A DNA stretch of 64,000 nucleotides from Torymus aiolomorphi (lineage: Eukaryota > Arthropoda > Insecta > Hymenoptera > Torymidae), in the NCBI GenBank assembly GCA_036365515.1, contig CM070876.1, forward strand, positions 99,280,150 through 99,344,149. Reading direction: 5' to 3'. The stretch's first letter is position 1. Each line of letters opens with the position of its first letter. The notes under the pieces are model-generated. The model had not been told where the DNA came from. It saw only the letters and a program-made list of their open reading frames with translations, and did not search any database. The position numbers and the translations under genes are program-made. Below are positions 48,025 to 59,608 of this stretch, piece by piece.

Positions 48025-48929
48025 TGTTCGGGATTGTATAGTACCGCAAGTGTCCGCTAGATGGCAAGCGCCAAATCGCTACCCGCAATGAAGAATATCA
48101 CCCTGAGTGTATAAGTATAGGCACGCGACTTGCACTCGGGGGAGACATTAAAACATACAGTCTCTCCTCTACTTACTACTTTTACTTGCTTTACTTACTT
48201 TGCTAATAATACGAGAAGCTCTCGTATTATTTGCCGTTACCCCTTGCCTACTTTCGAACGCATTGCGTTCATCTTCTACCTACAGTTCAATTTCGCCTTT
48301 CGAGGAGAGTTGATGCAAAGACTCTTGGAATCTTAATTCCAAGTGTCTATCTTTTGTACCGAACTTATTCTTTGCGAGAAAAGTTGGATACATTGACTCT
48401 AGGAGTCAACCGTCCCATTATCACATACAGCTTTTGCCTTACATACTTTACTGCTTTACTTATAATACGAGAAGCTCTCGTATTAGTTACTGTTTCCATT
48501 CGCTTACTTTACGCGAACATACATTATTACACGTTAGCCTGCATTAAATGCATACACTTTATGTTTCCACTATATTTGCTTGCCTATAACTACTTCGTCT
48601 TAATTGCGAATAATATGAATTCTTACTTTTTCTGCTTTCAACTTATTCTTTGCGAGAAAAGTTGGAAGCATAGATTCTTGGAGTCTAAATTGCTATTTTA
48701 AGCTTAGCTGATAATACGTGGGCTCTCGCATTATTAGTTTGCCTATTCCATATACCTTGCGTATTGCTTTCCTCTTTCACTCGAACGCGCGTAGCGTTCA
48801 AATCCTTTTTGCTTCAATTTTACTTTCTAGTGGGTTGGAGCAAAGACTTTCAGAGTCAATACAATTTATTATTTTCTCTCGGCGATAAACCCTAACAATA
48901 TAAAATCCGTATACGTTCGATCGTATACA
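48025..48929 (+). mobile_element. Hairpin-rich solo LTR-like element (905 bp), copy 1
   Basis: Starts TGTTCGGGATTG and ends GTATACA, with 5-bp duplications GCTCT at 48020-48024 and 48930-48934: a TG...CA LTR inserted in the satellite palindrome GCTCTTAATGAGC. There is no internal retrotransposon part, so probably a solo LTR. A TATA-like 'gtataagtata' lies near 48108. It is full of short inverted repeats such as AATACGAGAAGCTCTCGTATT (at ~48210, again ~48466, variant ~48712), 'gactctaggagtc' and 'gaacgcattgcgttc'. A 156-codon open frame crosses it (48231-48701) and is kept in copy 2, but it has no recognisable domain and no clear ATG context; I do not call it a gene. Confidence 0.78.
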
Positions 48930-50812
48930 GCTCTTAATAAGCTGGAAAAATGGATTTGCTCCATTGTTTTCCTCAAAATATCCTAAATTCAAGATAAAAT
49001 GTCTGTTTTTACCAATATTTTCCTAGTAAATAGAGAAAAGATCGTGGAATCATGCGAAAAACAGCGAGAAACCATGATTTTCAGACCTGTTTCATAGTTA
49101 AATGCAGGAAATATGGATTTCGATCTTTGTTTTACGAATAATAAGGTAGATTTGTGCTAGGGATGCCAGATTTTACCAATGTTTTCCTATTATATTGTGA
49201 AAAATGCGTGGCATGCTGCAAAAAACAGCGAAAAACCATGATTTTCAGTACTTTTTGCTCTTAATGAGCTGGAAAAATAGATTTGCATCGTTGTTGTCCT
49301 CAAAATAATGCAGTTTTATACCAAATTTGCCAGTTTTTACCAATATTTGCCTCATATATGATGAAAAGTGCGTGGGATCGTGCAAATCTCAGGGAAACCC
49401 ATGCTTTTCAGTAATTTTTGCTCTTAATGAGCTGGAGATTTCGATTTGGTTTGTTGTTTCACTCAAAATAAGGTAGGTTTATATTAGAAATGCTTGTTTT
49501 TACCATTATTTCCTAGTATATGGTGAAAAGTGCGTGGAATCCTGCAAAAAACAGGGAAAACCATGATTTAAATTACTTTTGTACTTAATCAGGTGGAAAT
49601 ATTGATTTTTATCTTTGTTTTCCTAAAAATATCGTAGGTTCACGATAAAATGCCCGTTATTACCAATACTTTCCTAGTAAAAAGAGAAAAGAGCGTGGAA
49701 TCATGCGAAAAACAGGGATAATCATGATCGGGTTATTGGGTCATGATTTAAAGTACTTTTTGATATTAAAACGCAGGAAATTTGCATTTGGTTCGTTGTT
49801 TATCTCAAAATAACGTAGGTTTATGCTAGAAATGCCGGATTTTACTACTATTTTCCTATTATATTCAGAAAAATGTCTGTTTTTACCAATACTTTCCTAG
49901 TATATGATGAAAAGTGAGTGGCATCCTGAAAAAACAGCGAAACACCATGATTTTCAGTACCTTTTGCTCTTAATGAGATGGAAAAATAGATTTGCATCAT
50001 TGCTTTCCTCAAAATAACGTAGTTTTATACTAAATATGACAGTTTTTACCAATATTTACCTACTATATGGTGAAAAGTGCGTGGAATCCTGCAAAAAACA
50101 GGGAAAAAAATGATTTTCAGTACTTTTTGGTAATCAAACGCAGGAAATTTCGATTTGGTTCGTTGTTTTTCTCAAAATAACGTAGGTTTATGCTAAAAAT
50201 GATTGTTTTTACCAATATTTTTATAGTATATGGTGAAAAGAGCGTGTAATCATGCGACAAACTTCGAAAAACCATGATATTCAGTCCTGTTTGTTCATAA
50301 AACGCAGGAAATATTGATTTATATCATTGTTTCCCGCAAAATAAGGTAGTTTTGGATACAAATGACTGGCTTTGGATTTGGATCGTTGTTTTTCAGAAAA
50401 TAACGTAGGATTATGATAGAAATTCCTGTTTTAACCATTATTTTCCTAGTATACGGTGAAAAGTTCGGGGAATCCTTCAAAAAACAGCGAGAAACAATGA
50501 TTTTCAGTCCTTTTTGCTCTTAATGAGCTGGAAAAATGGAATTGCATCATTGTTTTACTCAAAATAACGTAGGATTACGTTAAAATGCCTGTTTTTATCC
50601 ATATTTACCTAGTATATGGTGATAAGAGGATGGAATCATGCGAAAAACGGCGAAAAACCATGAGTTTCAGTCCTGTTTTCTTTTTAAGCACAGGAAATAT
50701 GGATTTGGATCATTGTTTTCCGCAAAAGAAGGTAGTTTTATGGTAGAAATGACAGTTTTTACCAATATTTTCCTAATATCTGGTGAGGAGTACGTGTAAT
50801 CAAAGAAAAAAC
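48930..50812 (+). repeat. Satellite block G
   Basis: Same satellite. From 48930 to about 49400 it matches block I (63409-64000) in rare variants, for example 'tagtaaatagagaaaaga'. It breaks off at 'tcaaagaaaaaa' near 50812, where a 10.4-kb insertion begins; the monomer continues at ~61205. Confidence 0.9.
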
Positions 50813-51469
50813 CGCTGCCAATTCCACGTAGCTTCCTCAAAATAATTTATCAATTCCTTTTTTTATACTTTTATAAAATAAATTTTCGCAAAAACAAATG
50901 AAGAAAATGTATTGAAATTTTAACTAAATATAGTTTTTAATAAGTGTAATAAGTGATTAAAATTTTGAGTCGATTTATGAAGTATATTTTGGAAAACAAG
51001 TATTCGAAAATATTTCAAAGTAATTAGTTCTTTAAGAAATAACAAACATCTGTATTATTTTAATAAATTGTTATTTTCATAATCTTATCTGCTTTCATAA
51101 TGATTGAAAACTCGCTGTAGGGGTATATTTTTAATTTTATTTATATAATACGGTCTTTAGTTATTCATAAAAGATACATGTTTTTTGAGTGATCGACAAT
51201 TTCATTAACCTACCTTCATTATGCCTCGTTGCAATATTTTTAAATAACGAACCTAATAGCTTATTAAATTAGAAAAAGCAAGAAAACAACACGCGTGCGT
51301 ATCGCGTGTCGTTTCCACTCGAATAAACCATATATTTGTGGAATAAACAATATATTTGTGAAATTTCATTACGAAATATTATCTATTAATTATACAAAAT
51401 ATCACAGTAAAATAATTTGGGGGTAATATTAACTATGAAAAGGGTTTTTATATATTGTGAATTGAATGT
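50813..51469. other. Unassigned AT-rich sequence left of the LTR retrotransposon
   Basis: Non-satellite DNA of ~650 bp starting 'ccgctgccaattccacg'. No gene, RNA or repeat recognised. It forms one insertion block with 59609-61204 once the LTR retrotransposon is removed. Confidence 0.5.
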
Positions 51470-52171
51470 TATGACGGAAAATTATTCTCCGTCATTTTTC
51501 TCTCTCCCTAGATACTCATTGTACTAATCCTTCTTAGATCTTACAGGTGCAGACGCCGCGGAAGAACGCTCGGCTGAGGGAGAGACAGAGAGAGAGTGAG
51601 AGAGAGAGCGCGAGAAGCGCGCGCGAACCGTTTAGACTCGTGAGAGTGTCAATTAGTCTCGTTTGGGATAGCGCGCGCGCTCCTTGCCCTTAAGAACCAA
51701 AGATTCCGACGTGCGTTCCCGTGAGTGTGAGAGTGTGTGTGAGTGAGTGCGCATCCGGCCACGACTGTGTGGCCTGTTCCAGCCTCCGAGAGGCGACAAC
51801 CTACGAGCGGCGCACCAAAAGCTGGTGCAAGCGAGACGTCGGCGACAGCGAACACGCCACGTATGTTAGTGCCGGCTCAACTTCTCTCTCTTGAACTCTC
51901 GGTGACTCGGGCCTCCTCCTCGCCCCTGCTGACCGCGAATCGCACATTGTGCGCTGCGTCCTCTTTTCCCCTCTTTGACTCGTTCAATAAACCTTGTTAT
52001 TTGTTATTTAACTCTCGCGAGGGATCATTCATTTACTACCCCGTTCTCTCTTCCTTTTCATTCAACATTCGCATGCGGCGTGCATTGCACGAGGTGTGCT
52101 AGGCTCGCCGCCGCATGCAGTATTTGTAACCGGATAATTCCGAGCAGCCGGAGAATTAATTATCCGTTACA
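51470..52171 (+). repeat. 5' LTR of the Ty3/gypsy element
   Basis: Begins TATGACGGAAAATTATT and ends AATTATCCGTTACA. It contains GA-rich tracts (~51580-51612), CpG-rich sequence and a polyadenylation signal AATAAA at 51986-51991. The boundaries are set by where similarity to the 3' LTR starts and stops. Initiation presumably occurs within it, but no clear TATA box is seen. Confidence 0.88.
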
Positions 52172-52174
52172 AAT

Positions 52175-52192
52175 TGGAGCCCCTCGAAAAAC
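52175..52192 (+). other. Primer-binding site
   Basis: TGGAGCCCCTCGAAAA three bases after the 5' LTR. A TGG start is expected for pairing with the CCA end of a tRNA primer. I cannot name the tRNA. Confidence 0.6.
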
Positions 52193-54188
52193 CCACATTT
52201 TCGAGAACGTGGGTACTTAGGAAAATTTAAATTCGCATCCGGAGTGTGGAAAATTGCAGCGCGCAGTGATATTAGTTTACGCAGCGCATCTGTGCATTGA
52301 ACACTGGCAATTAAACACCGGTGGGGTGGATGCATTAAGCATCACCGCACTCCGGAAAAGTCAGCGAACGCTCATTTTTACGCCAAGATTATTGTCGGAG
52401 AGTATATTCGACAGCCGTCGCGCATACGCGCAGCGACGGCAACCGCGAACAGTGTTTACGTTGCGCGCAGATACAGGACTCGGGTCGCGCAGAACGTAAA
52501 CAAAGCCTTTCCAGCACACAAGTTTTCGTACTGTGTGTTGGAGAGAGACAGACTACTCCGAATATTATATTCGGAGCAAGAATTATTTCGTGCGCGGCTG
52601 AATATTATGTCAGCTTAGGCGCTATTCGAGCCAGACTCAATACGCGACGCGCATATGACAACAATGCGCCTTATGTACACTTGCACTTTTATTGTTTGAT
52701 CACGAGTTTGAAAGCGACCTCGCATTAATAAGCGTTGATGAATTGCATAAACTTGAACACGCGTTATCGCAAAAGTAATAAAAATAATTGAAATCTGTTT
52801 AAACAAGTTAACTTTTATTATACTTTAAAATTAATAAGAAATTTTTTTTGTCTTCTCTCTCGGTAATTACCCACCGACATCGATTTAAAATTGGAAGTAA
52901 ATTAAATTTTGGAATTACTCTCAAAACTACTAAATTTAATATTCAAGTTAAATAAAAATTTGAACGATTATTGAAAAAATAAAAATTTGCTAACGCGAAA
53001 TAACGCATGTGCGAACTCGCTGTTCAAAACTCAATATCTAGGCACACGCAACGTAGCTTGCGAATCGCGATACACAGCAGCGTGGAAGCAGCAACAGCTG
53101 ATCGCTCGGGAACTATCGTACCCCGACGGCGAATGACGCGAGGGCCGTATAGTTACCTAGTAGACACCTAGCGTAGACTATAGAATTCGAAGGCGAACTT
53201 TCGCAACGCCCTGCATTTAAGTCAGGTTGAAAAATTAGATACATTTACCTTATTATCGATTAACGAATAAAATATAAAATCATACTATATTGAAATAGAT
53301 ACGAAATCAGAACATTAGACTTACAGAAAACGAAATAATTTAGAACTAATAGCGAGAACGCATATACGTTCTAAACTATTTCAGAGAAATTCGGGTCACA
53401 AAATTATTTGAATAAAACAGAATTTTTTGTTCTCTTCTCTATTATACTGAAGTATTAAGCCTTCAAGAATTCTTAGTAAAATAACCTCTGGAATTTTAAG
53501 TTATACCAAATACTCTTCCAGTTAAAATCAAAAATCCAACAAATTACGCAATCCAATAATTTATTTCATATTTACTTTTTAAAAATTATTAGTATCCTAT
53601 CTAATTTAGAAAAAAAAAATTTTTTTTTATAATAAAAAGAGAAAATAACTTAAATGAGATGATTAATAAAATATTCTCGGAATTTACTTACCGCGATTCA
53701 CGCGAAATAAATTCACAGAATTTAACGAACGTAATTTACCTATTGCAATGAATTATTGAATGCGTATGTTCAAGTGCAAAGCTGAATGCGACACATCTAG
53801 ACAAAGCGCAAACGACCCCACAAACAGTATAAATTATTATAAATTAGTATAAATTATTATAAATTATTTGAATTTATCCATTCTTGGTTTTACAAAAAAT
53901 TGCCCTTTGTGAATTCAAATTTTCTTGTGGTTAAATTGATACACAAGAAAACAAATAAAACTGGAAGAGGCAAAATTTTTCTTTCTTTTGCTTTATTAAA
54001 TTTTCTTTTACCGCATTCCGATTTAAATAAGGAAATATTAAAAACTCCATCCTCATTAAATATAAAGAGAATTGACCAGCGATTAGCGCAAATTAAACTT
54101 GAAAACACCAAGGCGTAATAATTAAAAATTAAAACTTTAAAACCCGAATTCCTCAGCGAAGCGCATTAGGGATTTTTAGGTCAACAAC
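52193..54188 (+). other. Long untranslated leader of the Ty3/gypsy element
   Basis: About 2 kb between primer-binding site and the first gag frame, AT-rich in its second half, with no convincing coding region. It probably holds the RNA packaging region; it may also contain further unrecognised insertions. Confidence 0.5.
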
Positions 54189-55254
54189 ATGCCACTTCTA
54201 GACGACGATACATTCGAAGACATCATGGAGGTGGAAATCCAAGGCTGGATAATGAACCTGGCAGGCGAGCCGCTCGACGATGCGCTCGAAAAATTAGAAC
54301 TTTTAAAAAGCGGCACACAGTTTGCAAAAGCGGATAGGTTATATAGGCGATTGCGAGGTGACTATACAGCGAACGATTTCATGCGAATGGAAGAAACAAA
54401 AGACGAAGCAGAAGCATTCGATAGAAGAAACAAGAAATTGGAAAATCTTATACAAACTCTGACGTTCGACGCACGTACACTCGACGAGCTGGCAGAGGCG
54501 AAATAAGGCGTGCAGCTACGAGATGCACACACAACACGCAAAGACGTCAAACGTCAACGCCACTAGACCAAGCCCATACACTACTGGACCAATTGGACAT
54601 GGCAATCACTGAAGTACAAGAAGAAAATGCCTGCGCGACAACACTATCACCAACCGCAGAGCAAATATGGCCCGCGACAACGCAAAATCAACCAGGACCA
54701 ATGCGAACGGCGCAGCAAGATATCCGTGATGCGATAACCCTGGGAAAAGCGATAGCCGAAGGAAGATTTCCATCGCCTATCACAACACAGTCAACGGGGT
54801 AAACACGCTAACGTCCACGGCGACAACAGCGAGTACGGCCGTAGCCAGCAGCGCGGGCACGTACACAATACACTCGGCCCCGCAATCGGTCTTTACGATA
54901 CGAACAGCACCTACAGCCGACGACCATGTACAATGCACGCTCACAAACGGCAGAACATACACAATGACAAGAGCATGCGAAATGATGAGAATACAGGGAA
55001 TCGCAAAAGACTATGACAAGGAAATAAAGCAGCTGCAGGAGCAGATGTCAGATCTGATAGCGAGTACACGCCTGCACGTAATGTCAAATAAAACGACAAG
55101 CAATGAAGCGAGCTCGCAAAAACATAAAACAGTGAACTTCCAAGACAGGTACAGATTAGTGTACCTTGACGAAGGAAGTACACAAGCGGACTCGCGCAAC
55201 ACAGCGACGAGCGCAAACGCGCGACAACCACCAGCGCTAAACCCAGCAGCGTAA
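54189..55254 (+). pseudogene. gag, N-terminal part (broken)
   Basis: ATG 54189 starts a 105-codon acidic, helical segment (MPLLDDDTFEDIMEVEIQGW) that ends at 54506. Two further open pieces follow in other frames (54593-54802 and 54964-55254) with Thr/Ala/Gln-rich or helical composition and the same GC-rich codon use. I read them as the same gag N-terminal region (matrix-like) broken by frameshifts. No domain is recognised in this part; assignment rests on position between leader and capsid. Confidence 0.55.
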
Positions 55255-55276
55255 AGCTTCACACCGCAAAGGTATT

Positions 55277-55843
55277 ATGCGGACGAGCGTGGCCCTCAAT
55301 AACATCCTCAGCCTCATGCCCGCGACCGGCAAGAGTCTTGGGGGGGGGAGCCTCCCGAGTAACTCGCAAAGTAGATACTCGGGCGAAGGTACCGCGCTCC
55401 ATCAATCCATAAACGTGGACGTTGACAGAACGGTGCGGCAGTGGAAACTGCAATTCACCGGCGAGAAAGGCAGCAGTATCGAGGAATTCCTCGAGCGAGT
55501 TAACGAATGCCGCTCGCTGGCGCGAATAACTGACGAGGACCTGCTGAATGCTATGTCCGAGCTGACGTCTGGCGTGGCAAGGCATTGGTGTCGCCAAGCT
55601 CGCAAAAACTGGAGAACTTGGGAAGACTTCTGCGCCGCCGCCCGCCGCTGCTACGGGGTCGACAAGCGATTCCAGCAACGACTCGTCGGCGAAGCGCAAG
55701 CCCGCACCCAAGGCAGAGACGAGCCTGCAAGGGATTATATTGTATGCCTCCTTACGATTTTAAGTAAGTTTGAGGAGCCTTGGGAGGACGAAAGACAACT
55801 CGAGCACATATATAGAAATATGCTGCCCAGTATCAACGCTTAG
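55277..55843 (+). pseudogene. gag capsid domain (retrotransposon gag)
   Basis: 188 codons with the retrotransposon gag core: WKLQFTGEKGSSIEEFLERV, then LLNAMSELTSGVARHWCR and WRTWEDFCAAARRCYG. This spacing is typical of the Ty3/gypsy capsid domain. The frame ends at 55843, but gag sequence continues in another frame (from about 55838), broken once more by TGA near 55891. Confidence 0.8.
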
Positions 55844-56469
55844 TGCCGTGGGAGAAAGTTACAGACATAGACAAGCTCATAGAGCTTGCATGAGAAGCGG
55901 AAGCGCTAAGGGAGACGGAGAGGAGTTACAAACCTCCCCCGAACCCGGACGATAGTCTGTTACCAGACGTAGCCTACAAGGGGCCAAAGTCCGCGAAAAC
56001 GCAACCGCAGCGCAGCAAAAGTAGCCTGGCGGCTATGGCTAGTGGCGCGCCTCCACAAGACACACGCGGACAACCCGTGACGAGCGATGGCAAGCCAAGC
56101 CTAGCCGCGATGGCAGAGCAGTTGGCCCAGAGGCTCGATCAGCTGATTAACCGGCTACTAGACGAAAAACTTTCCAAACTTAACTTGAGCAGGAAGCGAC
56201 CCCTGGGTCCGCCGCCGGTGAGCAACGGCCCTCCCAAGAGGACAGGAGCGTACCGCAAGAATCGTCGCAGTTCCCCTAACAAGCCTAGGAAAAATGCCCC
56301 GGCAAGAACCGGCGAGAAGAATTACGCGCCACCCACTCCAACCAGCGACAAGAACGCCAACAGCCAGCCCGGGCCAAAAGAGCACGTACGGTGTTGGGGT
56401 TCTAGCTGGCCTGGCTACATTAAGCCACACTGCCCGGAGTGCTCGGGAAAAGGCAGAGGGGGCGCGTAG
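55844..56469 (+). pseudogene. gag C-terminus, basic region and degenerate zinc knuckle
   Basis: The open part 56035-56469 (144 codons) is basic and Pro/Lys/Arg-rich, fitting a nucleocapsid. Near its end VRCWGSSWPGYIKPHCPEC resembles a CCHC knuckle, but the second cysteine of the usual CxxC is replaced (CWGS). The frame is continuous with the last part of gag from about 55844 except for a TGA. Confidence 0.65.
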
Positions 56470-57071
56470 ATGAGGCCCCCCCCCCCAAACCTGACGTGAC
56501 CTCAACGGCGCCTCGGCCAGGCGCCTCGGCTGCGTCCGTCGCTGCTAGCTCTACCGACTTGGAGGGAAATTTGAGTACCCCGAGTCAACCAGAATACTCA
56601 CGATGGCATCTACCAGTGGGTCTCGGCGGATTTCGCATACGCGCGTTACACGATTCAGGCACATCTCGCACCGCAGTAGGCCCGATTGGCTTGCAGATTG
56701 CGACCGCGTGTGGCAAGCAGATTACGCCGCACCGCGGAAGTGGCGCACGCCTCGCCAACGGCAAAACCGCGGCGCTGCTGGGCCACGTAGATCTGCCATT
56801 TGACGTGGCAGGTGTGCGACATAACCTCGACGTGATGATTCTCGAGGAATTGGACGCAGACTATCTGCTCGGCGCCGACTTCATGCGCAAATTTAACGCC
56901 GTGCTGTGGCCGCGCGAATCGACGCTTAGCATCGAAGGAGTTAAAGAGCGACTTCCGCTAGAACTAGCTTCACTAGCTCACGATGAAGCAAGCGCTGTCC
57001 ACCTCGCTTCGATCCGTCTCGCCGATGTTGATAAGGCCCAGCGGCGACAGTTGCAAGAGTTGCTCGATTAA
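56439..57071 (+). pseudogene. Aspartic protease of pol, followed by a stop
   Basis: The open frame overlaps the gag C-terminus in a different frame, as in gag-pol frameshift designs. The retropepsin motif is IRALHDSGTSRTAVG; the flap/ILG-like region appears as DADYLLGADFM. The active-site triplet is DSG, as in other Ty3/gypsy elements. A TAA at 57069-57071 interrupts the frame, which then continues without shift into reverse transcriptase. Confidence 0.8.
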
Positions 57072-57875
57072 CTACTGTCCGCGAGCAACGCGCCATTAGG
57101 ATGCACCAGCTGGACCGAACACAACATCGAAGTCTCGAGCTCTAGGCCCATTAAGCAAAAATATTACCCCGTCTCGAAAAAAATCGAGGAGGAAATGCAC
57201 AAGCAAGTGCGAGAGATGCTCCAGGCGGGCATTATTATCCAATCGACCAGCGAATGGTCGAGCCCTGTTGTGATGCAACGGAAAGCGAATCGCACGTACC
57301 GATTCTGCATCGATTATCACAAGTTGAACGCGGTAACGAAGGCGAACGCGTACCCGCTCCCTCACATGGATGCAATTTTACGCAAGCTCCAAAACGCTAT
57401 ATATCGACGATATATATCGACTATCGATCTGAGCAGCGCCTACCACCAAATTCCGTTGCGGAAGGAGGCGCAGGCGCTAACCGCGTTTACTATCACTGGA
57501 ATGGGCCTCTTCGAATTTATTCGAATGCCTTATGAGGTAGTGGGCGGACCAGCAACCTTCCAGGAGCTTTCGGACTGCGTTGTAGGTCCAGAAATGGAAT
57601 CTCATGCGTTCTCCTACTTGGACGATACTATTATCGTCACTGAGATGTTTCAGGAACACCTCAAGTGGCTCAGCCACGTTTTCCGGCGTATTAAAGACGC
57701 TGGTCTCACGATTAACCGTGAGAAAAGCGAGTTCTGTCGCAGCGAGGTCAAGTTTCTTGGGGTCTTAGTTAACCGAGACGGCTTTAAGCCTGACCCGGAC
57801 AAGATAGCTCCAATTTTGGAATATCCGGCGCCGAAGAACCTCAAACAGCTGCGAAGATTCCTTGGCATGGCCTTG
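57072..57875 (+). pseudogene. Reverse transcriptase of pol (RNase H deleted)
   Basis: In the same frame as the protease. Blocks: WSSPVVMQRKANRTYRFCID, TIDLSSAYHQIPL, FEFIRMPYEVVGGPATFQ, the catalytic SYLDDTIIV (YLDD, near 57615) and KFLGVLVNRDGF, then LKQLRRFLGMA. Directly after this last block, where the connection to RNase H should begin, the sequence jumps to an integrase C-terminal region in another frame. About 60 codons of nonsense continue to 58106. Confidence 0.88.
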
Positions 57876-58672
57876 GCGCCCAGAAGCGCGCAGCAGAAGA
57901 GCTCGCAGAAGCGGCCGAGCTCGAGCGTTGGCACGCACGGCTGCAGAAGTTGCGAGACGTGCAACAATCCGCCGCGAAGAACGCTTCAGCAGCGCAACAG
58001 CGACAGTCGCATTATTATAATGCGTCTCGCCGCGATGTTCGCTTCGAACTGGAAGACAAAGTTTGGAAGCGCAATCGCATTCTTTCCTCGGCATCCCAAG
58101 GCGTAGCAGCGAAGCTAGCGCCGAAATACGCCGGTCCGTACGTAATTTCCGCCAAACTAGGCTCGAATATGTATGAGCTGCAAGACCTTGATGGAAAAGA
58201 CTGCCGCAAGGTCCACGTAGAAGACCTTAAATTCTATCATGAAAGGTTGATCTTACCGCTGAGGCAGGGAGCTCAACTGACGTTAACTCGGCACGCGATG
58301 ACCAGGCTGGGCAAGATCCCGATGACGACGGATCTCCCAATGACCTGGCGAGCGAGCAGCAGCCCGTACCCGCAAGAGCGGAAGACGACGCAAAGCACGG
58401 TTGGTGGTAACGCGAACCCACGTGTCATAGGGGCCCAGGTGAGGAAGCGCTCGCGAGTAACGGCAGACGCTGACGAGCGAAAGCCGCTACCACTCGCGGC
58501 AAACGCAAGCGCAACGCTACCCCGAAGCCGCGGACGACTGAAAGGCAGCCCCAACGAAACGCGTCGCGACACCTTCCCCCCGGCACGCGCGCCGCAACGC
58601 GCCGAGCAGGTCACTAACCCCGTAACCTCACGCCTCACCATTGAACATAGTAACCATCTCTTTTCCCGCTAG
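57876..58672 (+). pseudogene. Integrase C-terminal region
   Basis: Starts in the frame AAEELAEAAELERWHARLQK, an integrase-tail-like helix, and runs through RFELEDKVWKRNRILS and YAGPYVISAKLGSNMYELQD (the SH3-like C-terminal domain) to a Pro/Arg-rich end at 58672. The HHCC and DDE domains that should precede it are absent. The deletion of roughly RNase H plus the integrase core makes the copy non-autonomous. Confidence 0.82.
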
Positions 58673-58910
58673 GGCGAGTCATCCACGGATGAGCCGATAA
58701 GCGCCGCGCAACGCGCGAAGGAGCGCGACTCCGCAAGACCACGGGCCTGCGAGCCACCAAAAGAAAAAAATGTAAAGGGAACCCGAGTTGCTCATTTTTC
58801 CCCTTTACACCCCGAAGCCTATTGCGTGGCTTGCCGAGTCACCAGCCTTACTGCATATTGCATGACGGAGAGAGATTACCTCGAGCTGGTACGTCGCCCG
58901 TAACCAGCGT

Positions 58911-58922
58911 CTGGGGAGGGCA
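58911..58922 (+). other. Polypurine tract
   Basis: The purine run ctGGGGAGGGca sits immediately before the 3' LTR, where plus-strand synthesis is primed. Confidence 0.65.
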
Positions 58923-59608
58923 TATGACGGAAAATTATTCTCCGTCATTTTCCTCTCTCCTAGATACTCATTGTACTAATCCCTCTTAGATGTTACAGGT
59001 GCAGACGACGCGGCAGGACGCTCGGCCGAGAGAGAGACAGAGAGAGAGCGCGCGCGAACTGTTTAGACTCGTGAGAGAGTCAATTAGTCTCGTTTGGGAT
59101 AGCGCCCGCGCTCCTTGCCCTTAAGAGCCAAAGATTCCGACGTGCGTTCCCGTGAGTGTGAGAGTGTATGTGAGTGAGTGCTCACCCGGCCACGACTGTG
59201 TGGCCTGTTCCAGCCTCCGAGACGCGGCAACCTGCGAGCGGCGCACCAGGAGCTGGTGCAACCGAGAGGCCGGCGACAGCAAACACGCCACGCGTGTAAG
59301 TGCCGGCTCAACTTCTCTCTGTCTCTCTTGTACTCGCGGCGACTCGGGCCTTCTCCTCGCGCCTGCTGACCGCGAATTACACATTGTGCGCTGCGTCCTC
59401 TTTTCCCCTCTTTGACTCGTTCAATAAACCTTGTTATTTGTTATTGAACTCTCGCGAGTGATCATTCATTTACTACCCCGTTCTCCCTTCCTTTTCATTC
59501 AACATTCGCATGCGGCGTGCATTGCACGAGATGTGCTAGCCTCGCCGCCACATGCAGTATTTGTAACCGGATAATTCCGAGCAGCCGGAGAATTAATTAT
59601 CCGTTACA
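58923..59608 (+). repeat. 3' LTR of the Ty3/gypsy element
   Basis: Direct copy of the 5' LTR with the same ends, AATAAA at 59423-59428, a shortened GA tract and many substitutions. Confidence 0.88.

Larger units (their letters stand above)
51470..59608 (+). mobile_element. Ty3/gypsy-type LTR retrotransposon, internally deleted and decayed
   Basis: Two direct LTRs (51470-52171 and 58923-59608) flank an internal region with primer-binding site, gag, protease, reverse transcriptase, integrase C-terminus and polypurine tract. ATGT on both sides (51466-51469 and 59609-59612) is the likely 4-bp target duplication. Protease before RT before integrase is the Ty3/gypsy order. RNase H and the integrase catalytic core are missing, and gag and pol are split by stops and frameshifts. 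The LTRs differ by many substitutions and a ~12-bp indel in the GA tract, so the insertion is old. Confidence 0.88.

Noticed and set aside
48231..48701. 156-codon hydrophobic open frame kept in both LTR copies
   Set aside because: Retention is explained by recent duplication; no domain, AT-rich composition gives Leu/Phe/Tyr; the copies begin in non-equivalent contexts.
58273..58641. Open frames antisense to the integrase tail and in the LTR GA tracts
   Set aside because: Shadows of GC-rich sequence within the retrotransposon.
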